Assembly (NCBI RefSeq): GCF_004923295.1
Contig: NZ_CP039639.1
Coordinates: forward strand, 234,501-298,500
Direction of reading: 5' to 3'
Source of the DNA: Azospirillum sp. TSH100
Lineage (GTDB): Bacteria > Pseudomonadota > Alphaproteobacteria > Azospirillales > Azospirillaceae
Length of the DNA stretch: 64,000 bases
Numbering within the stretch: the first letter of the stretch is position 1; each line of letters opens with the position of its first letter. This document shows positions 25,841 to 37,630 of this stretch, one piece after another. The position numbers and the translations under genes were made by a program. The notes beneath the pieces are model-generated. The model was given only the letters and a program-made list of their open reading frames with translations. It ran no database searches and was not told where the DNA came from.

Positions 25841-27592
25841 ATGATCTTGAACCCGACCGATCTCGTGACTCGCGCCATCGCACACCATCAAGCCGGGCAG
25901 TTGGGCGAGGCCGAGCGGCTCTACGAAACCGCATTGTGCCTTTCGCCTTTCGATTTCAATGCTCTGCATTGCCTGGGGCTGGTGCGCTGGCGATCCGGGG
26001 ATCCGCAGGCTGGTGCTGCGCTGATGCAGCGTGCGGTTGCCGTCAACCCGTTCTTCGACGCGCCTTTCATCAATCTGGGCAATCTGTACCGCAGCCTGGG
26101 CCAGCCGGAAACGGCGGCCGGGTTCTATGAGCGTGGCGTCGCGGCCAATCCCGGCTCCGTGCCCTTGCGCGAACTCTATTGTGCCCAGGCGCTCGACTTC
26201 GCTCTTGCGGCTCATCATCGGAACGACGTGGACTCTGCCGGAGCCTGGCTTCGCACCGCTCTTCTCGGGCTCGCCGGTGCACCGACCATGAATCAGTTTC
26301 TCTACGACCTGTTCGAGCGGCACATTCGGATCGCTTTGCTGACGGAGCATCGCGAACTGGCCGAAGCCTGCGTCCGGGTAAAGAACCGCTATGATTTTCG
26401 CGCCGTGGCGGAAAGCGACATCGACATTTTCACGGTCGATATTCACGAATTTCCGGATTGGTGCGCCGCCGCCGGACTGCCTGCCCGCATCTGGCAGGCC
26501 GATGCCCAACCCGTGCCGCAGACGGCCTACGACGAGTATCCCGCTTACCTGCACTGCCATCTGGACGGGCTGCCGGCTCTTGGCGCGGCTCCGGTCGGGG
26601 TTGCGTTCGACGCCAGAATCGAGGTGATCCAGGGATTTTACGTCAAGGACAACTTCGAGAGCTTCATCCTTGCCGATCGCCGGCACATGCTTCGCGAGAG
26701 CCAGGACAGTGTGGTGAACGGCGCCACCGTGCCGCTGGTCGGGGTGACGCCCGGGCTGGTGAGTGGAGCGATCCGCCTGCCGCGTCCGCTGTACCGTGTG
26801 GTCGACATTCCGGAACCCGCGATCTTCGTGCGCTCGACTCCCAATTACTGGCATTTCATGGTCGACGTGCTGCCCATGCTGATCGCCTGTACCCGGATTC
26901 CGGAGGCGCAGGATCTGCCGGTCATTCTGTTCGACGTGCGTGAATATCAGTATGAGATGCTCGAACTGATCGGCATCCGGCGCGAACGCATCGTCGATAT
27001 GCGCCACACCCTTGGCCAGGAAGGCACGTTCTCGCTCTACCGCTTCGATCGGGCGGTCGTGCCGTCGCCGGTCTCATATCCCGTCGCGTATCGCTGGCTG
27101 CGCGAGGCGATGCTGGGACGGGTCCGACCCGGGCGCGGTCCGTTGCCCAGGCGCGTGTTCCTGTCGCGCCGGAACTCGTATCCAAAACATCGCATCGCCA
27201 ACGACGCGGCAGTGGGCGACCTGCTGGCCGCTTACGGTTTCGAGGTGGTCCCGCCGGAGTCGCTGAACGTTTTGGAAACGATCGAGCTTGTTGCGCAGGC
27301 GGAGATCGTGGTCTCCCCCATCGGTGCCGGTACCTCCAATCACGTCTACCTGCCGCCCAACGCCACCTGGATTCATCTGAACAACCCCGACTTCTTCCAT
27401 CCAGAGTCCTCCTGGAACATCCAGATGGGAACGCAGGCCACGCTGATCGGGCATTTCAGCCAACTGACCGGCAGCTTTACCGGCGACTCCGTTGACTATT
27501 CGGACCGTCTGGTCGATCGGCTCGATGTGCCGGTCGATATCGATCTTGCCGCTCTGGCCCGTCTTGTCGAGGAAGCGATCGCCCGCCTGTAA
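25841..27592 (+). CDS. TPR protein with GT61-type (DUF563) glycosyltransferase domain
   Basis: 583 residues. The first about 130 residues form TPR helices (AIAHHQAGQLGEAERLYETA, then FINLGNLYRSLGQPETAAGF). The C-terminal half matches the GT61/DUF563 family: YWHFMVDVLPML, PRRVFLSRRNSYPKHRIAND, then VVPPESLNVLETIELVAQAE and SPIGAGTSNHVYLPPN. It probably transfers a sugar onto a cell-surface glycan. No signal peptide. Base composition is visibly less GC-rich than its neighbours, and it sits alone between a chemoreceptor and the glycerol operon, so a recent insertion here is possible. The start is the first ATG; only GGAA precedes it. The following 352-base gap carries the glpD control region. 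Confidence 0.82.
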   Translation: MILNPTDLVTRAIAHHQAGQLGEAERLYETALCLSPFDFNALHCLGLVRWRSGDPQAGAALMQRAVAVNPFFDAPFINLGNLYRSLGQPETAAGFYERGVAANPGSVPLRELYCAQALDFALAAHHRNDVDSAGAWLRTALLGLAGAPTMNQFLYDLFERHIRIALLTEHRELAEACVRVKNRYDFRAVAESDIDIFTVDIHEFPDWCAAAGLPARIWQADAQPVPQTAYDEYPAYLHCHLDGLPALGAAPVGVAFDARIEVIQGFYVKDNFESFILADRRHMLRESQDSVVNGATVPLVGVTPGLVSGAIRLPRPLYRVVDIPEPAIFVRSTPNYWHFMVDVLPMLIACTRIPEAQDLPVILFDVREYQYEMLELIGIRRERIVDMRHTLGQEGTFSLYRFDRAVVPSPVSYPVAYRWLREAMLGRVRPGRGPLPRRVFLSRRNSYPKHRIANDAAVGDLLAAYGFEVVPPESLNVLETIELVAQAEIVVSPIGAGTSNHVYLPPNATWIHLNNPDFFHPESSWNIQMGTQATLIGHFSQLTGSFTGDSVDYSDRLVDRLDVPVDIDLAALARLVEEAIARL

Positions 27593-27850
27593 AGGATCGA
27601 ACGTCTTCTGTTCGCTAGACAACGTCTGGAAACTGCCGCTGGAGCGATGTTGCGGCTGACGGGAAAGCTCCGGCACGGGTTTTGGCAAGCCTGATGCGCC
27701 GCGCGCACAGGCCGCTTCCCTGCCTGTCGGGGTAGTCCCTTGGTGTCTGAAGAACCGTCGGAATCCTTGCAGTGCCCGGCTTCGCAACTCGATTTCCGAT
27801 AGGAAAGATGCCGGATCCGGCGTAGCCTCTAAAATATGGTCAGCTGAACA

Positions 27851-27900
27851 AACATTTTCCTTTTCAAACGCGAACGAACATTCTATGTTCCGAAACGAAA
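27851..27900 (+). promoter_or_regulatory. Probable GlpR operator region of the glp operon
   Basis: The AT-rich stretch before glpD contains GAACAT-TCT-ATGTTC (27876-27890, perfect 6-bp arms), preceded by TTTTCAAACGCGAACGAAC and followed by CGAAACGAAAG. E. coli GlpR half-sites are ATGTTCG and CGAACAT, which are recognisable here in the reverse order; repeated TTTCG units fit DeoR-type binding. The rest of 27593-27850 shows no gene. Confidence 0.5.
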
Positions 27901-27944
27901 GCGGCCGGGTTCGCAAGGAACCGGCGCGGTACGGAGAGGAACCC

Positions 27945-29555
27945 ATGGTAAACGCGAGCCCTGCAGGAACGGACGGCCGGCTCGGCGGGACCGATGCGGC
28001 GGTGACCGACCTGCTGATCGTCGGCGGCGGCGTGAACGGGGCGGGCATCGCCCGCGATGCGGTCGGGCGCGGGATGTCGGTGGTGCTGTGCGAACAGGGC
28101 GACCTTGCGGGCGCCACCTCGTCGGCCAGCACCAAGCTGATCCACGGCGGCCTGCGCTATCTCGAATATTACGAATTCCGTCTGGTGCGCGAGGCGTTGC
28201 AGGAGCGCGAGGTTCTGCTGCGCGCCGCTCCGCACATCATCTGGCCGCTGCGCTTCGTCCTGCCGCACGACAGCAGCATGCGCCCGGCCTGGATGGTGCG
28301 CATCGGCCTGTTCCTTTACGATCATCTGGGAAAGCGCAAGCTGCTGCCGGGGTCGCACGGCGTCGACCTGACCAGCGCGCCGGCCGGAAAGCCGCTGTCG
28401 GGCGGCTTCACCAAGGCGTTCGAGTATTCGGACTGCTGGGTGGAGGACAGCCGGCTTGTCGTGCTGAACGCGATGGACGCGCGGGCCCGTGGGGCGGAGA
28501 TCCTGACCCGCACCCGCTGCGAGAAGGCGGAGCGGCGCAATGGCCTGTGGGAAGCGACGCTGGTGGACGTGAACACCGGCGCCACCCGCGCCGTCCGCGC
28601 CCGCGCGCTGGTGAATGCCGCCGGTCCCTGGGTCCGCGAAATGATCGCCAAGCGAACCGGTGTCACCGTCGACAAGTCGGTTCGTCTGGTCAAGGGCAGC
28701 CACATCGTCGTGCCGAAGATGTATGAGGGCGATCACGCCTACATCTTCCAGAACGACGACCGCCGCATCGTCTTCGCCATTCCGTACGAGCGTGATTTCA
28801 CCCTGATCGGCACCACCGACCTCGATTACTCGGGCGATCCCGGCGCCGTGGCGATCAGCCAGGACGAAATCGCCTACATGTGCCGGGCGGTCTCGCGCTA
28901 CTTCGCCAAGCCGGTGCGCGAGAGCGACGTGGTGTGGACCTACAGCGGCGTCCGGCCGCTGTTCGACGACGCCAGCGGCAACGCCTCGGCCGTCACCCGC
29001 GACTATGTGCTGGAGATGGACGAGCCGGCCGGCGACGCGCCGATGCTGTCGATCTTCGGCGGCAAGATCACCACCTTCCGCCGGCTGGCGGAGGAGGCGA
29101 CGGAGAAGCTGGGCAAGGCGCTGGGCAAGGGCGGCATCACCTGGACTGCCGATGTGGCGCTGCCCGGCGGTGACATCGCCGACGCCGATTTCGCCGGCTT
29201 CTTGGCCGACCTGAAGCGGCGGAAACCCTGGCTGCCCGATGCGCTGGCTCTTCGTCTGGCGCGGGCCTACGGCACGCGGGTCGAACGGCTGCTGGGCGAC
29301 GCCAAAGGACTGGCCGATCTGGGTATCGATTTCGGGGGCGGCGTCTTTGAAGCCGAACTCGACTATGCCGTGCGGGAAGAGTTCGCGATGACCGGCGACG
29401 ATTTCCTGTGGCGGCGTTCCAAACTTGGGCTGCACCTGGACGCTGCGATCCGGGAGGCCATCGGCGGCTGGTTCGACCGCCGCCGCGAAGCGACGGCCAA
29501 CAGGGACGCGGGCGAAAACGCCTCCGCTCTGCGGTCGATGGGAGGAATGCGGTGA
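27945..29555 (+). CDS. glpD: Glycerol-3-phosphate dehydrogenase, FAD-dependent
   Basis: 536 residues. Oxidises glycerol-3-phosphate to dihydroxyacetone phosphate and passes electrons to quinone at the inner membrane. FAD-binding GGGVNGAG (27-34), then TSSASTKLIHGGLRYLEYYE (the typical GlpD FAD loop), GPWVREM, and the C-terminal GGKITTFRRLAE segment. The ATG at 27945 is preferred to ATG 27885 because GGAGAGG lies 5 bases upstream and the Rossmann fold then starts at the usual distance; the upstream candidate also overlaps the palindromic operator. It is first gene of the glycerol operon; its stop overlaps the glpS start by 4 bases. Confidence 0.95.
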   Translation: MVNASPAGTDGRLGGTDAAVTDLLIVGGGVNGAGIARDAVGRGMSVVLCEQGDLAGATSSASTKLIHGGLRYLEYYEFRLVREALQEREVLLRAAPHIIWPLRFVLPHDSSMRPAWMVRIGLFLYDHLGKRKLLPGSHGVDLTSAPAGKPLSGGFTKAFEYSDCWVEDSRLVVLNAMDARARGAEILTRTRCEKAERRNGLWEATLVDVNTGATRAVRARALVNAAGPWVREMIAKRTGVTVDKSVRLVKGSHIVVPKMYEGDHAYIFQNDDRRIVFAIPYERDFTLIGTTDLDYSGDPGAVAISQDEIAYMCRAVSRYFAKPVRESDVVWTYSGVRPLFDDASGNASAVTRDYVLEMDEPAGDAPMLSIFGGKITTFRRLAEEATEKLGKALGKGGITWTADVALPGGDIADADFAGFLADLKRRKPWLPDALALRLARAYGTRVERLLGDAKGLADLGIDFGGGVFEAELDYAVREEFAMTGDDFLWRRSKLGLHLDAAIREAIGGWFDRRREATANRDAGENASALRSMGGMR

Positions 29556-30655
29556 CACTCACACTGGAAGGCGTGGCGAAGCGCGTCGGCGCCGAGCAGC
29601 ATCTCCACCCCGTATCGCTGGAGCTGCAACCCGGCAGCTTCAACGTCCTGCTGGGGCGGACGCTGGCCGGCAAGACGACGCTGATGCGGCTGATGGCCGG
29701 GCTCGACGCGCCCAGCGCCGGGCGCGTGCTGGAGACCGGCAAGGACGTGACCGGCACGTCGGTCCGCCACCGCGACGTGGCGATGGTCTATCAGCAGTTC
29801 ATCAACTATCCGGCGATGACGGTCTACGACAACATCGCCTCGCCGCTGCGCCGTCAGGGCAAGGACCGGGCGGAGATCGACGCCAAGGTGCGCCGGACCG
29901 CCGCCATGCTGCGGATCGAACCCTATCTGGACCGGCTGCCGGCCGAATTGTCGGGCGGCCAGCAGCAGCGCTGCGCGATCGCCCGCGCCCTGGTGAAGGG
30001 CGCCGGCCTGCTCCTGCTCGACGAGCCGCTGGTCAATCTCGACTACAAGTTGCGCGAGGAGCTGCGCGCCGAACTGCGCGACATCTTCGCGGATGGCAAG
30101 ACCACCGTCGTCTATGCCACCACCGAACCGCAGGAGGCGCTGATCCTCGGCGGCAACGTCACGGTCCTGCACGAGGGGCGGATGCTGCAGACCGGGGCGA
30201 CCGGCGATGTGTTCCACACGCCGAAGTCTCTGGAGTGCGCGCAGGTGTTCAGCGATCCGCCTATGAACGTGATGGACGCGATCCTGACCAACGACCGGGT
30301 TGCACTGTCGGACGGCACCAGCCTGCCGCTGTCGGCCCATGACCGCAACCTGCCGGCCGGCCCCTGCAAGGTCGGCATCCGGGCCAACCACCTGACGGTG
30401 CTGAGGCGCAGCGAGCGGCTGGTGCCGGTCAAGGGCAAGGTTGCCCTGTCTGAGATCAGCGGGTCGGAGACCTTCGTCCATCTGCGCCACGGCGACACCA
30501 CGCTGATCGCGCGCGAGGAGGGGGTGCACAGCCACCCGATCGGCAGCGACATCCAGGTCTATGCCGATCCGGACCGCATCTTCGTCTTCTCCGCAGCCGG
30601 CCAGCTGGTGGCGGCACCCAATTGGCGGCGCGGTGCGCTGCGCAACATCGCTTAA
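29552..30655 (+). CDS. glpS: Glycerol ABC transporter ATPase 1 (GlpS)
   Basis: 367 residues, GTG start overlapping glpD (GTGA) with GGGAGGAA upstream. ABC ATPase of the MalK/UgpC class with a C-terminal TOBE-like domain. Signature LSGGQQQRCAIARAL (about 133) and Walker B LLLLDEP are standard, but Walker A reads GRTLAGKTT (35-43) instead of GPSGSGKST, and the H-loop region reads YATTEPQEAL with Thr where His is usual. The same departures are typical of this glycerol-transporter subunit family, so it probably still binds ATP but may contribute the weaker site of a GlpS/GlpT heterodimer (inference). Named after the Rhizobium glpSTPQUV system. Confidence 0.9.
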   Translation: MTLTLEGVAKRVGAEQHLHPVSLELQPGSFNVLLGRTLAGKTTLMRLMAGLDAPSAGRVLETGKDVTGTSVRHRDVAMVYQQFINYPAMTVYDNIASPLRRQGKDRAEIDAKVRRTAAMLRIEPYLDRLPAELSGGQQQRCAIARALVKGAGLLLLDEPLVNLDYKLREELRAELRDIFADGKTTVVYATTEPQEALILGGNVTVLHEGRMLQTGATGDVFHTPKSLECAQVFSDPPMNVMDAILTNDRVALSDGTSLPLSAHDRNLPAGPCKVGIRANHLTVLRRSERLVPVKGKVALSEISGSETFVHLRHGDTTLIAREEGVHSHPIGSDIQVYADPDRIFVFSAAGQLVAAPNWRRGALRNIA

Positions 30656-30668
30656 GGGGGCGGGAGCG

Positions 30669-31745
<1,077 letters not shown>

Positions 31746-31758
31746 GGAGGCACAAGCC

Positions 31759-32630
<872 letters not shown>

Positions 32631-32634
<4 letters not shown>

Positions 32635-33500
32635 GCAAGGCTGCGGTTCTCGCTCCCGGTTCGCTGGCGGCCCCGGCAAACGTCCGCCGCTCCTCGGCGC
32701 GGGTCTCCAACAGGACCATCGTCCTGGTCTGCTACATCATCTTCCTCATGCTGCCCATCTACTGGATGGTCAACATGTCCTTCAAGACGAACGAGGAGAT
32801 CCTGGCGGGCCTGACGCTGTATCCGCACAACCCGACGCTGCGCAACTACACCATCATCTTCACCGATCCCAGCTGGTACAGCGGCTACATCAACTCGATC
32901 TATTATGTGACGCTGAACACCATCATCTCGCTGACGGTGGCTTTGCCGGCGGCCTACGCCTTCTCGCGCTACCGCTTCATCGGCGACAAGCATGTCTTCT
33001 TCTGGCTGCTGACCAACAAGATGGCGCCGCCGGCGGTGTTCCTGCTGCCCTTCTTCCAGCTGTACCAGACGGTCGGGCTGTTCGACACGCACATCGCCGT
33101 GGCACTCGCCCACTGCCTGTTCAACGTGCCGCTCGCGGTCTGGATTCTGGAAGGCTTCATGTCCGGTGTGCCGCGCGAGATCGACGAGATGGCCTACATC
33201 GACGGTTACAGCTTCCCGCGCTTCTTCGGCACGGTGTTCCTGCCGATGATCCGGGCCGGCGTCGGCGTCACCGCCTTCTTCTGCTTCATGTTCAGCTGGG
33301 TCGAGCTGCTGCTGGCCCGCACGCTGACCTCGGTCGACGCCAAGCCGATCGCCGCCACCATGACCCGCACCGTCAGCGCGTCGGGCATGGACTGGGGCCT
33401 GCTGGCCGCCGCCGGCGTGCTGACCATCCTGCCGGGCGCGCTCGTGATCTGGTTCGTCCGCAACTACATCGCCAAGGGCTTCGCCCTGGGCCGCGTCTGA
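32631..33500 (+). CDS. glpQ: Glycerol ABC transporter permease 2 (GlpQ)
   Basis: 289 residues, six membrane helices. The N-terminal cytosolic tail of about 28 residues is followed by VLVCYIIFLMLPIYWMVNMS. The EAA loop is VPREIDEMAYIDGYSFPRFF (about 180-199), as in MalG/UgpE permeases. It partners GlpP. The ATG overlaps the glpP stop by 4 bases, indicating translational coupling; GGAGAG lies 6 bases upstream. Confidence 0.93.
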
Positions 33501-33513
33501 GGGAGATCGCGTC

Positions 33514-33792
33514 ATGGATATGGAATGGATGGCGTGGACCACGCCGACCGCGGTCTTCTTCCTGTGCATCGCCCTGATGCTGGCCGGCATGACGGTTTGG
33601 GAGGTGGTGTCGCCGACGGTGGAGGCCAAGGGCTTCCTGCCGATGCGCACCACCCGCGGCGACCGCCTGTTCATCGGCCTGCTCGGCAGCGCCTTCATCC
33701 ATCTGGGCTGGCTCGCGGCGACCGAGGCGTCGCTGTGGGGCGCCTTCGCGGTCTCGCTGGTCTGGATCGCCCTGGTCATCCGCTTCGGGTGA
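33514..33792 (+). CDS. glpU: Small DUF2160 membrane protein of the glycerol operon (GlpU)
   Basis: 92 residues, mostly hydrophobic: helices at about 9-30 (TTPTAVFFLCIALMLAGMTV), 50-68 and 73-90, with a positively charged loop FLPMRTTRGDR between. DUF2160 proteins are found almost only in this glycerol ABC operon and are called GlpU in Rhizobium; their task (accessory or assembly subunit of the transporter) is not known. GGGAG upstream of the ATG, 13 bases after glpQ. Confidence 0.82.
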   Translation: MDMEWMAWTTPTAVFFLCIALMLAGMTVWEVVSPTVEAKGFLPMRTTRGDRLFIGLLGSAFIHLGWLAATEASLWGAFAVSLVWIALVIRFG

Positions 33793-33920
33793 GGGGGCCG
33801 GATTTCAAAGGAATTCGTCGTCGCCGTCCAGGCGGCCGATGACGAGGTGAGCGGCTGTTCCGCCGGTAAGAGCAATACGAAACGTCAACCCGACACCAAG
33901 TCGATCAAGTGGGAGGAACC

Positions 33921-35684
<1,764 letters not shown>

Positions 35685-35746
35685 CGGCGACGGCATGACG
35701 GTTCTTCCTCCCGGCACTTCGTCCTGGTTGGGCCGGGGGTGAACCT

Positions 35747-35777
35747 CGGGGCGGCGGGAAGCCGTCGCCCCGTTTTT
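35747..35777 (+). terminator. Intrinsic terminator of the glpDSTPQUV operon
   Basis: 11-bp stem CGGGGCGGCGG / CCGTCGCCCCG (one G-U pair), GAAG loop, then TTTTT. It lies 62 bases after the glpV stop. Confidence 0.85.
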
Positions 35778-35790
35778 ATTTCCCTGAAGA

Positions 35791-35829
35791 TTCCCTCTCC
35801 CCCTGGGGAGAGGGTTAGGGTGAGGGGGA
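35791..35829. repeat. REP-like palindromic intergenic repeat, copy 1
   Basis: CCCTCTCCCCCTGGGGAGAG core followed by GGTTAGGGTGAGGGGG, a self-complementary unit. Copy 2 lies 60 bases downstream in the opposite orientation. Such units recur many times in the intergenic regions of high-GC proteobacteria. Confidence 0.7.
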
Positions 35830-35840
35830 TGCACTGCGTG

Positions 35841-35859
35841 GGTTTCGTTTATTGAAACC
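35841..35859. promoter_or_regulatory. Palindrome upstream of glpK, candidate GlpR site
   Basis: GGTTTC-GTTTATT-GAAACC, perfect 6-bp arms, 102 bases before glpK and between two REP-like units. The TTTCGTTT block is shared with the glpD control region (as reverse complement). Confidence 0.4.
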
Positions 35860-35889
35860 GCTTTGCATTCCTTGAAAAATCACGCCATG

Positions 35890-35933
35890 CGTCCCCCTCA
35901 CCCCGACCCTCTCCCCGGGGGGGCGAGGGGGAG
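35890..35933. repeat. REP-like palindromic intergenic repeat, copy 2 (inverted)
   Basis: CGTCCCCCTCACCCCGACCC followed by TCTCCCCGGGGGGGCGAGGG, the inverted partner of copy 1. Together they could fold into one long stem-loop between glpV and glpK and reduce read-through. Confidence 0.7.
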
Positions 35934-35960
35934 ACGCGCGATAATTGGGGGACACGCAGC

Positions 35961-37454
35961 ATGACCAAGGCCGGCCACATCCTCGCCATCGACCAGGGCA
36001 CCACCTCGTCGCGGGCGATCCTGTTCGACGGCCGGGGGACGCCGCTGGCCGAAGCGCGGCGGGAATTCCCCCAGCATTATCCCGGCGACGGCTGGGTGGA
36101 GCATGATCCGGCCGACATCCTGCGAGACGTCCGCACCGTGGCACGCGAGGCGGTTGAGAAGGCCGGAATCGATGCGTCCGCCATCGCCGCTATCGGCATC
36201 ACCAACCAGCGCGAGACCTCCGTGGTGTGGGACCGCGCCACCGGCGAGCCGATCCACCGCGCCATCGTCTGGCAGGATCGCCGCACCGCCTCCCTCTGCC
36301 ACGATCTGGTCACTGCCGGCCATTCAGAACTGGTGCGATCCAAGACCGGCCTGCTGATCGACGCCTATTTCTCAGCCACCAAGATCGCCTGGATCCTCGA
36401 CCATGTGCCGGGTGCCCGCGCGCGGGCCGAGCGGGGCGAGCTGTGCTTCGGCACCATCGACAGCTTCCTGATCTATCACCTGACTGGTCGGCAGGTACAT
36501 GCGACCGACGCGACCAACGCCTCGCGCACCATGCTGTTCGACATCCACGCCCAGGATTGGGACGACGAGTTGCTGGCGCTGTTCCGCGTGCCGCGCGCCA
36601 TGCTGCCACGGGTGCTCGACAGCTCCGACGATTTCGGCGCGACCGAGCCGGAGTTGCTCGGCCGGCCGATTCCGATCGCTGGCGTGGCAGGCGACCAGCA
36701 GGCCGCCGCCTTCGGGCAGGCCTGCCTGACACCGGGCATGGCGAAGTCGACCTACGGCACCGGCTGCTTCGCACTGATCAACACCGGCGAGACGCCGGTG
36801 GTATCGAAGAACCGGCTGCTGACCACCGTCGCCTACCGGCTGAACGGCAAGACCGCTTACGCGCAGGAAGGCTCGATCTTCGTGGCCGGTGCCGCCATCA
36901 AGTGGCTGCGCGACGGCATCGGCATCATCACCCATGCCAGCCAGACCGACGACATGGCGACCCGCGTTCCCGACAGCCACGGCGTTTATTTCGTCCCGGC
37001 CTTCGTCGGGCTGGGCGCTCCGCACTGGGATCCGGAGGCCCGCGCCGCGATCTTCGGCATGACGCTGGACGTCGGCCCCGCCCATATCGCCCGCGCGGCG
37101 CTGGAGGCGGTGGCCTTCCAGACCCGCGACCTGATGGAGGCGATGGCCGGCGATTGGGGCGGCACCATCAACGCGCTGCGCATCGACGGCGGCATGGCCG
37201 CCAACGACTGGCTCTGCCAGTTCCTCGCGGATCTGCTGAATATGCCGGTCGAACGCCCCAAGGTGATCGAGACGACGGCGCTGGGTGCCGCCTGCCTCGC
37301 GGCGCTGAAGGTCGGCGTGTTCGACGGGCTGGAGTCGGTGTCCGACGCCTGGCGTAGCGAGCGCCGATTCGAGCCGCGCATGGAACAGGGCAAGCGCGAC
37401 CGCCTTTACGGCGGCTGGCGCGACGCCGTGGCGCGGGTGCGGTCGGAGCGATAG
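35961..37454 (+). CDS. glpK: Glycerol kinase
   Basis: 497 residues, standard length. Phosphorylates glycerol with ATP to glycerol-3-phosphate, trapping it for GlpD. FGGY family: phosphate-1 motif AIDQGTTSSRAILFD (9-23), ITNQRETSVVWDRATGEP, the MAKSTYGTGCF segment, and IDGGMAANDWLCQFLADLLN near the C-terminus. ATG at 35961 with a weak GGGGGA upstream. It lies 276 bases after glpV and is separated by a terminator and a REP-like pair, so it probably has its own promoter near the palindrome at 35841-35859. Confidence 0.96.
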   Translation: MTKAGHILAIDQGTTSSRAILFDGRGTPLAEARREFPQHYPGDGWVEHDPADILRDVRTVAREAVEKAGIDASAIAAIGITNQRETSVVWDRATGEPIHRAIVWQDRRTASLCHDLVTAGHSELVRSKTGLLIDAYFSATKIAWILDHVPGARARAERGELCFGTIDSFLIYHLTGRQVHATDATNASRTMLFDIHAQDWDDELLALFRVPRAMLPRVLDSSDDFGATEPELLGRPIPIAGVAGDQQAAAFGQACLTPGMAKSTYGTGCFALINTGETPVVSKNRLLTTVAYRLNGKTAYAQEGSIFVAGAAIKWLRDGIGIITHASQTDDMATRVPDSHGVYFVPAFVGLGAPHWDPEARAAIFGMTLDVGPAHIARAALEAVAFQTRDLMEAMAGDWGGTINALRIDGGMAANDWLCQFLADLLNMPVERPKVIETTALGAACLAALKVGVFDGLESVSDAWRSERRFEPRMEQGKRDRLYGGWRDAVARVRSER

Positions 37455-37589
37455 ACAGGCCTGTTGGCGTGAATTCGCAGAGTTTCTGGCGCAGACGGGC
37501 AAGTCGTCCCAGTCACCCGCCGGTACTCTGACTTCGGTTGCGCGCTCCTCCCTCGGGTGCGTCGTCCTTGCTCTGCCAGCGAGGACACT

Positions 37590-37617
37590 GGGCCGGACGG
37601 TTCATTCCGTCCGGCCC
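37590..37617. terminator. Bidirectional terminator between glpK and the acyl-CoA ligase gene
   Basis: Perfect 11-bp stem GGGCCGGACGG / CCGTCCGGCCC, TTCATT loop, followed by GTTTCTTTT on the plus strand. It lies 13 bases before the end of the convergent ligase gene. Confidence 0.8.
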
Positions 37618-37630
37618 GTTTCTTTTCCGG

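Noticed and set aside
23403..25934. 843-residue minus-strand frame
   Set aside because: Shadow of the chemoreceptor gene at 23538-25715; no motif recognised and it crosses two real gene boundaries.
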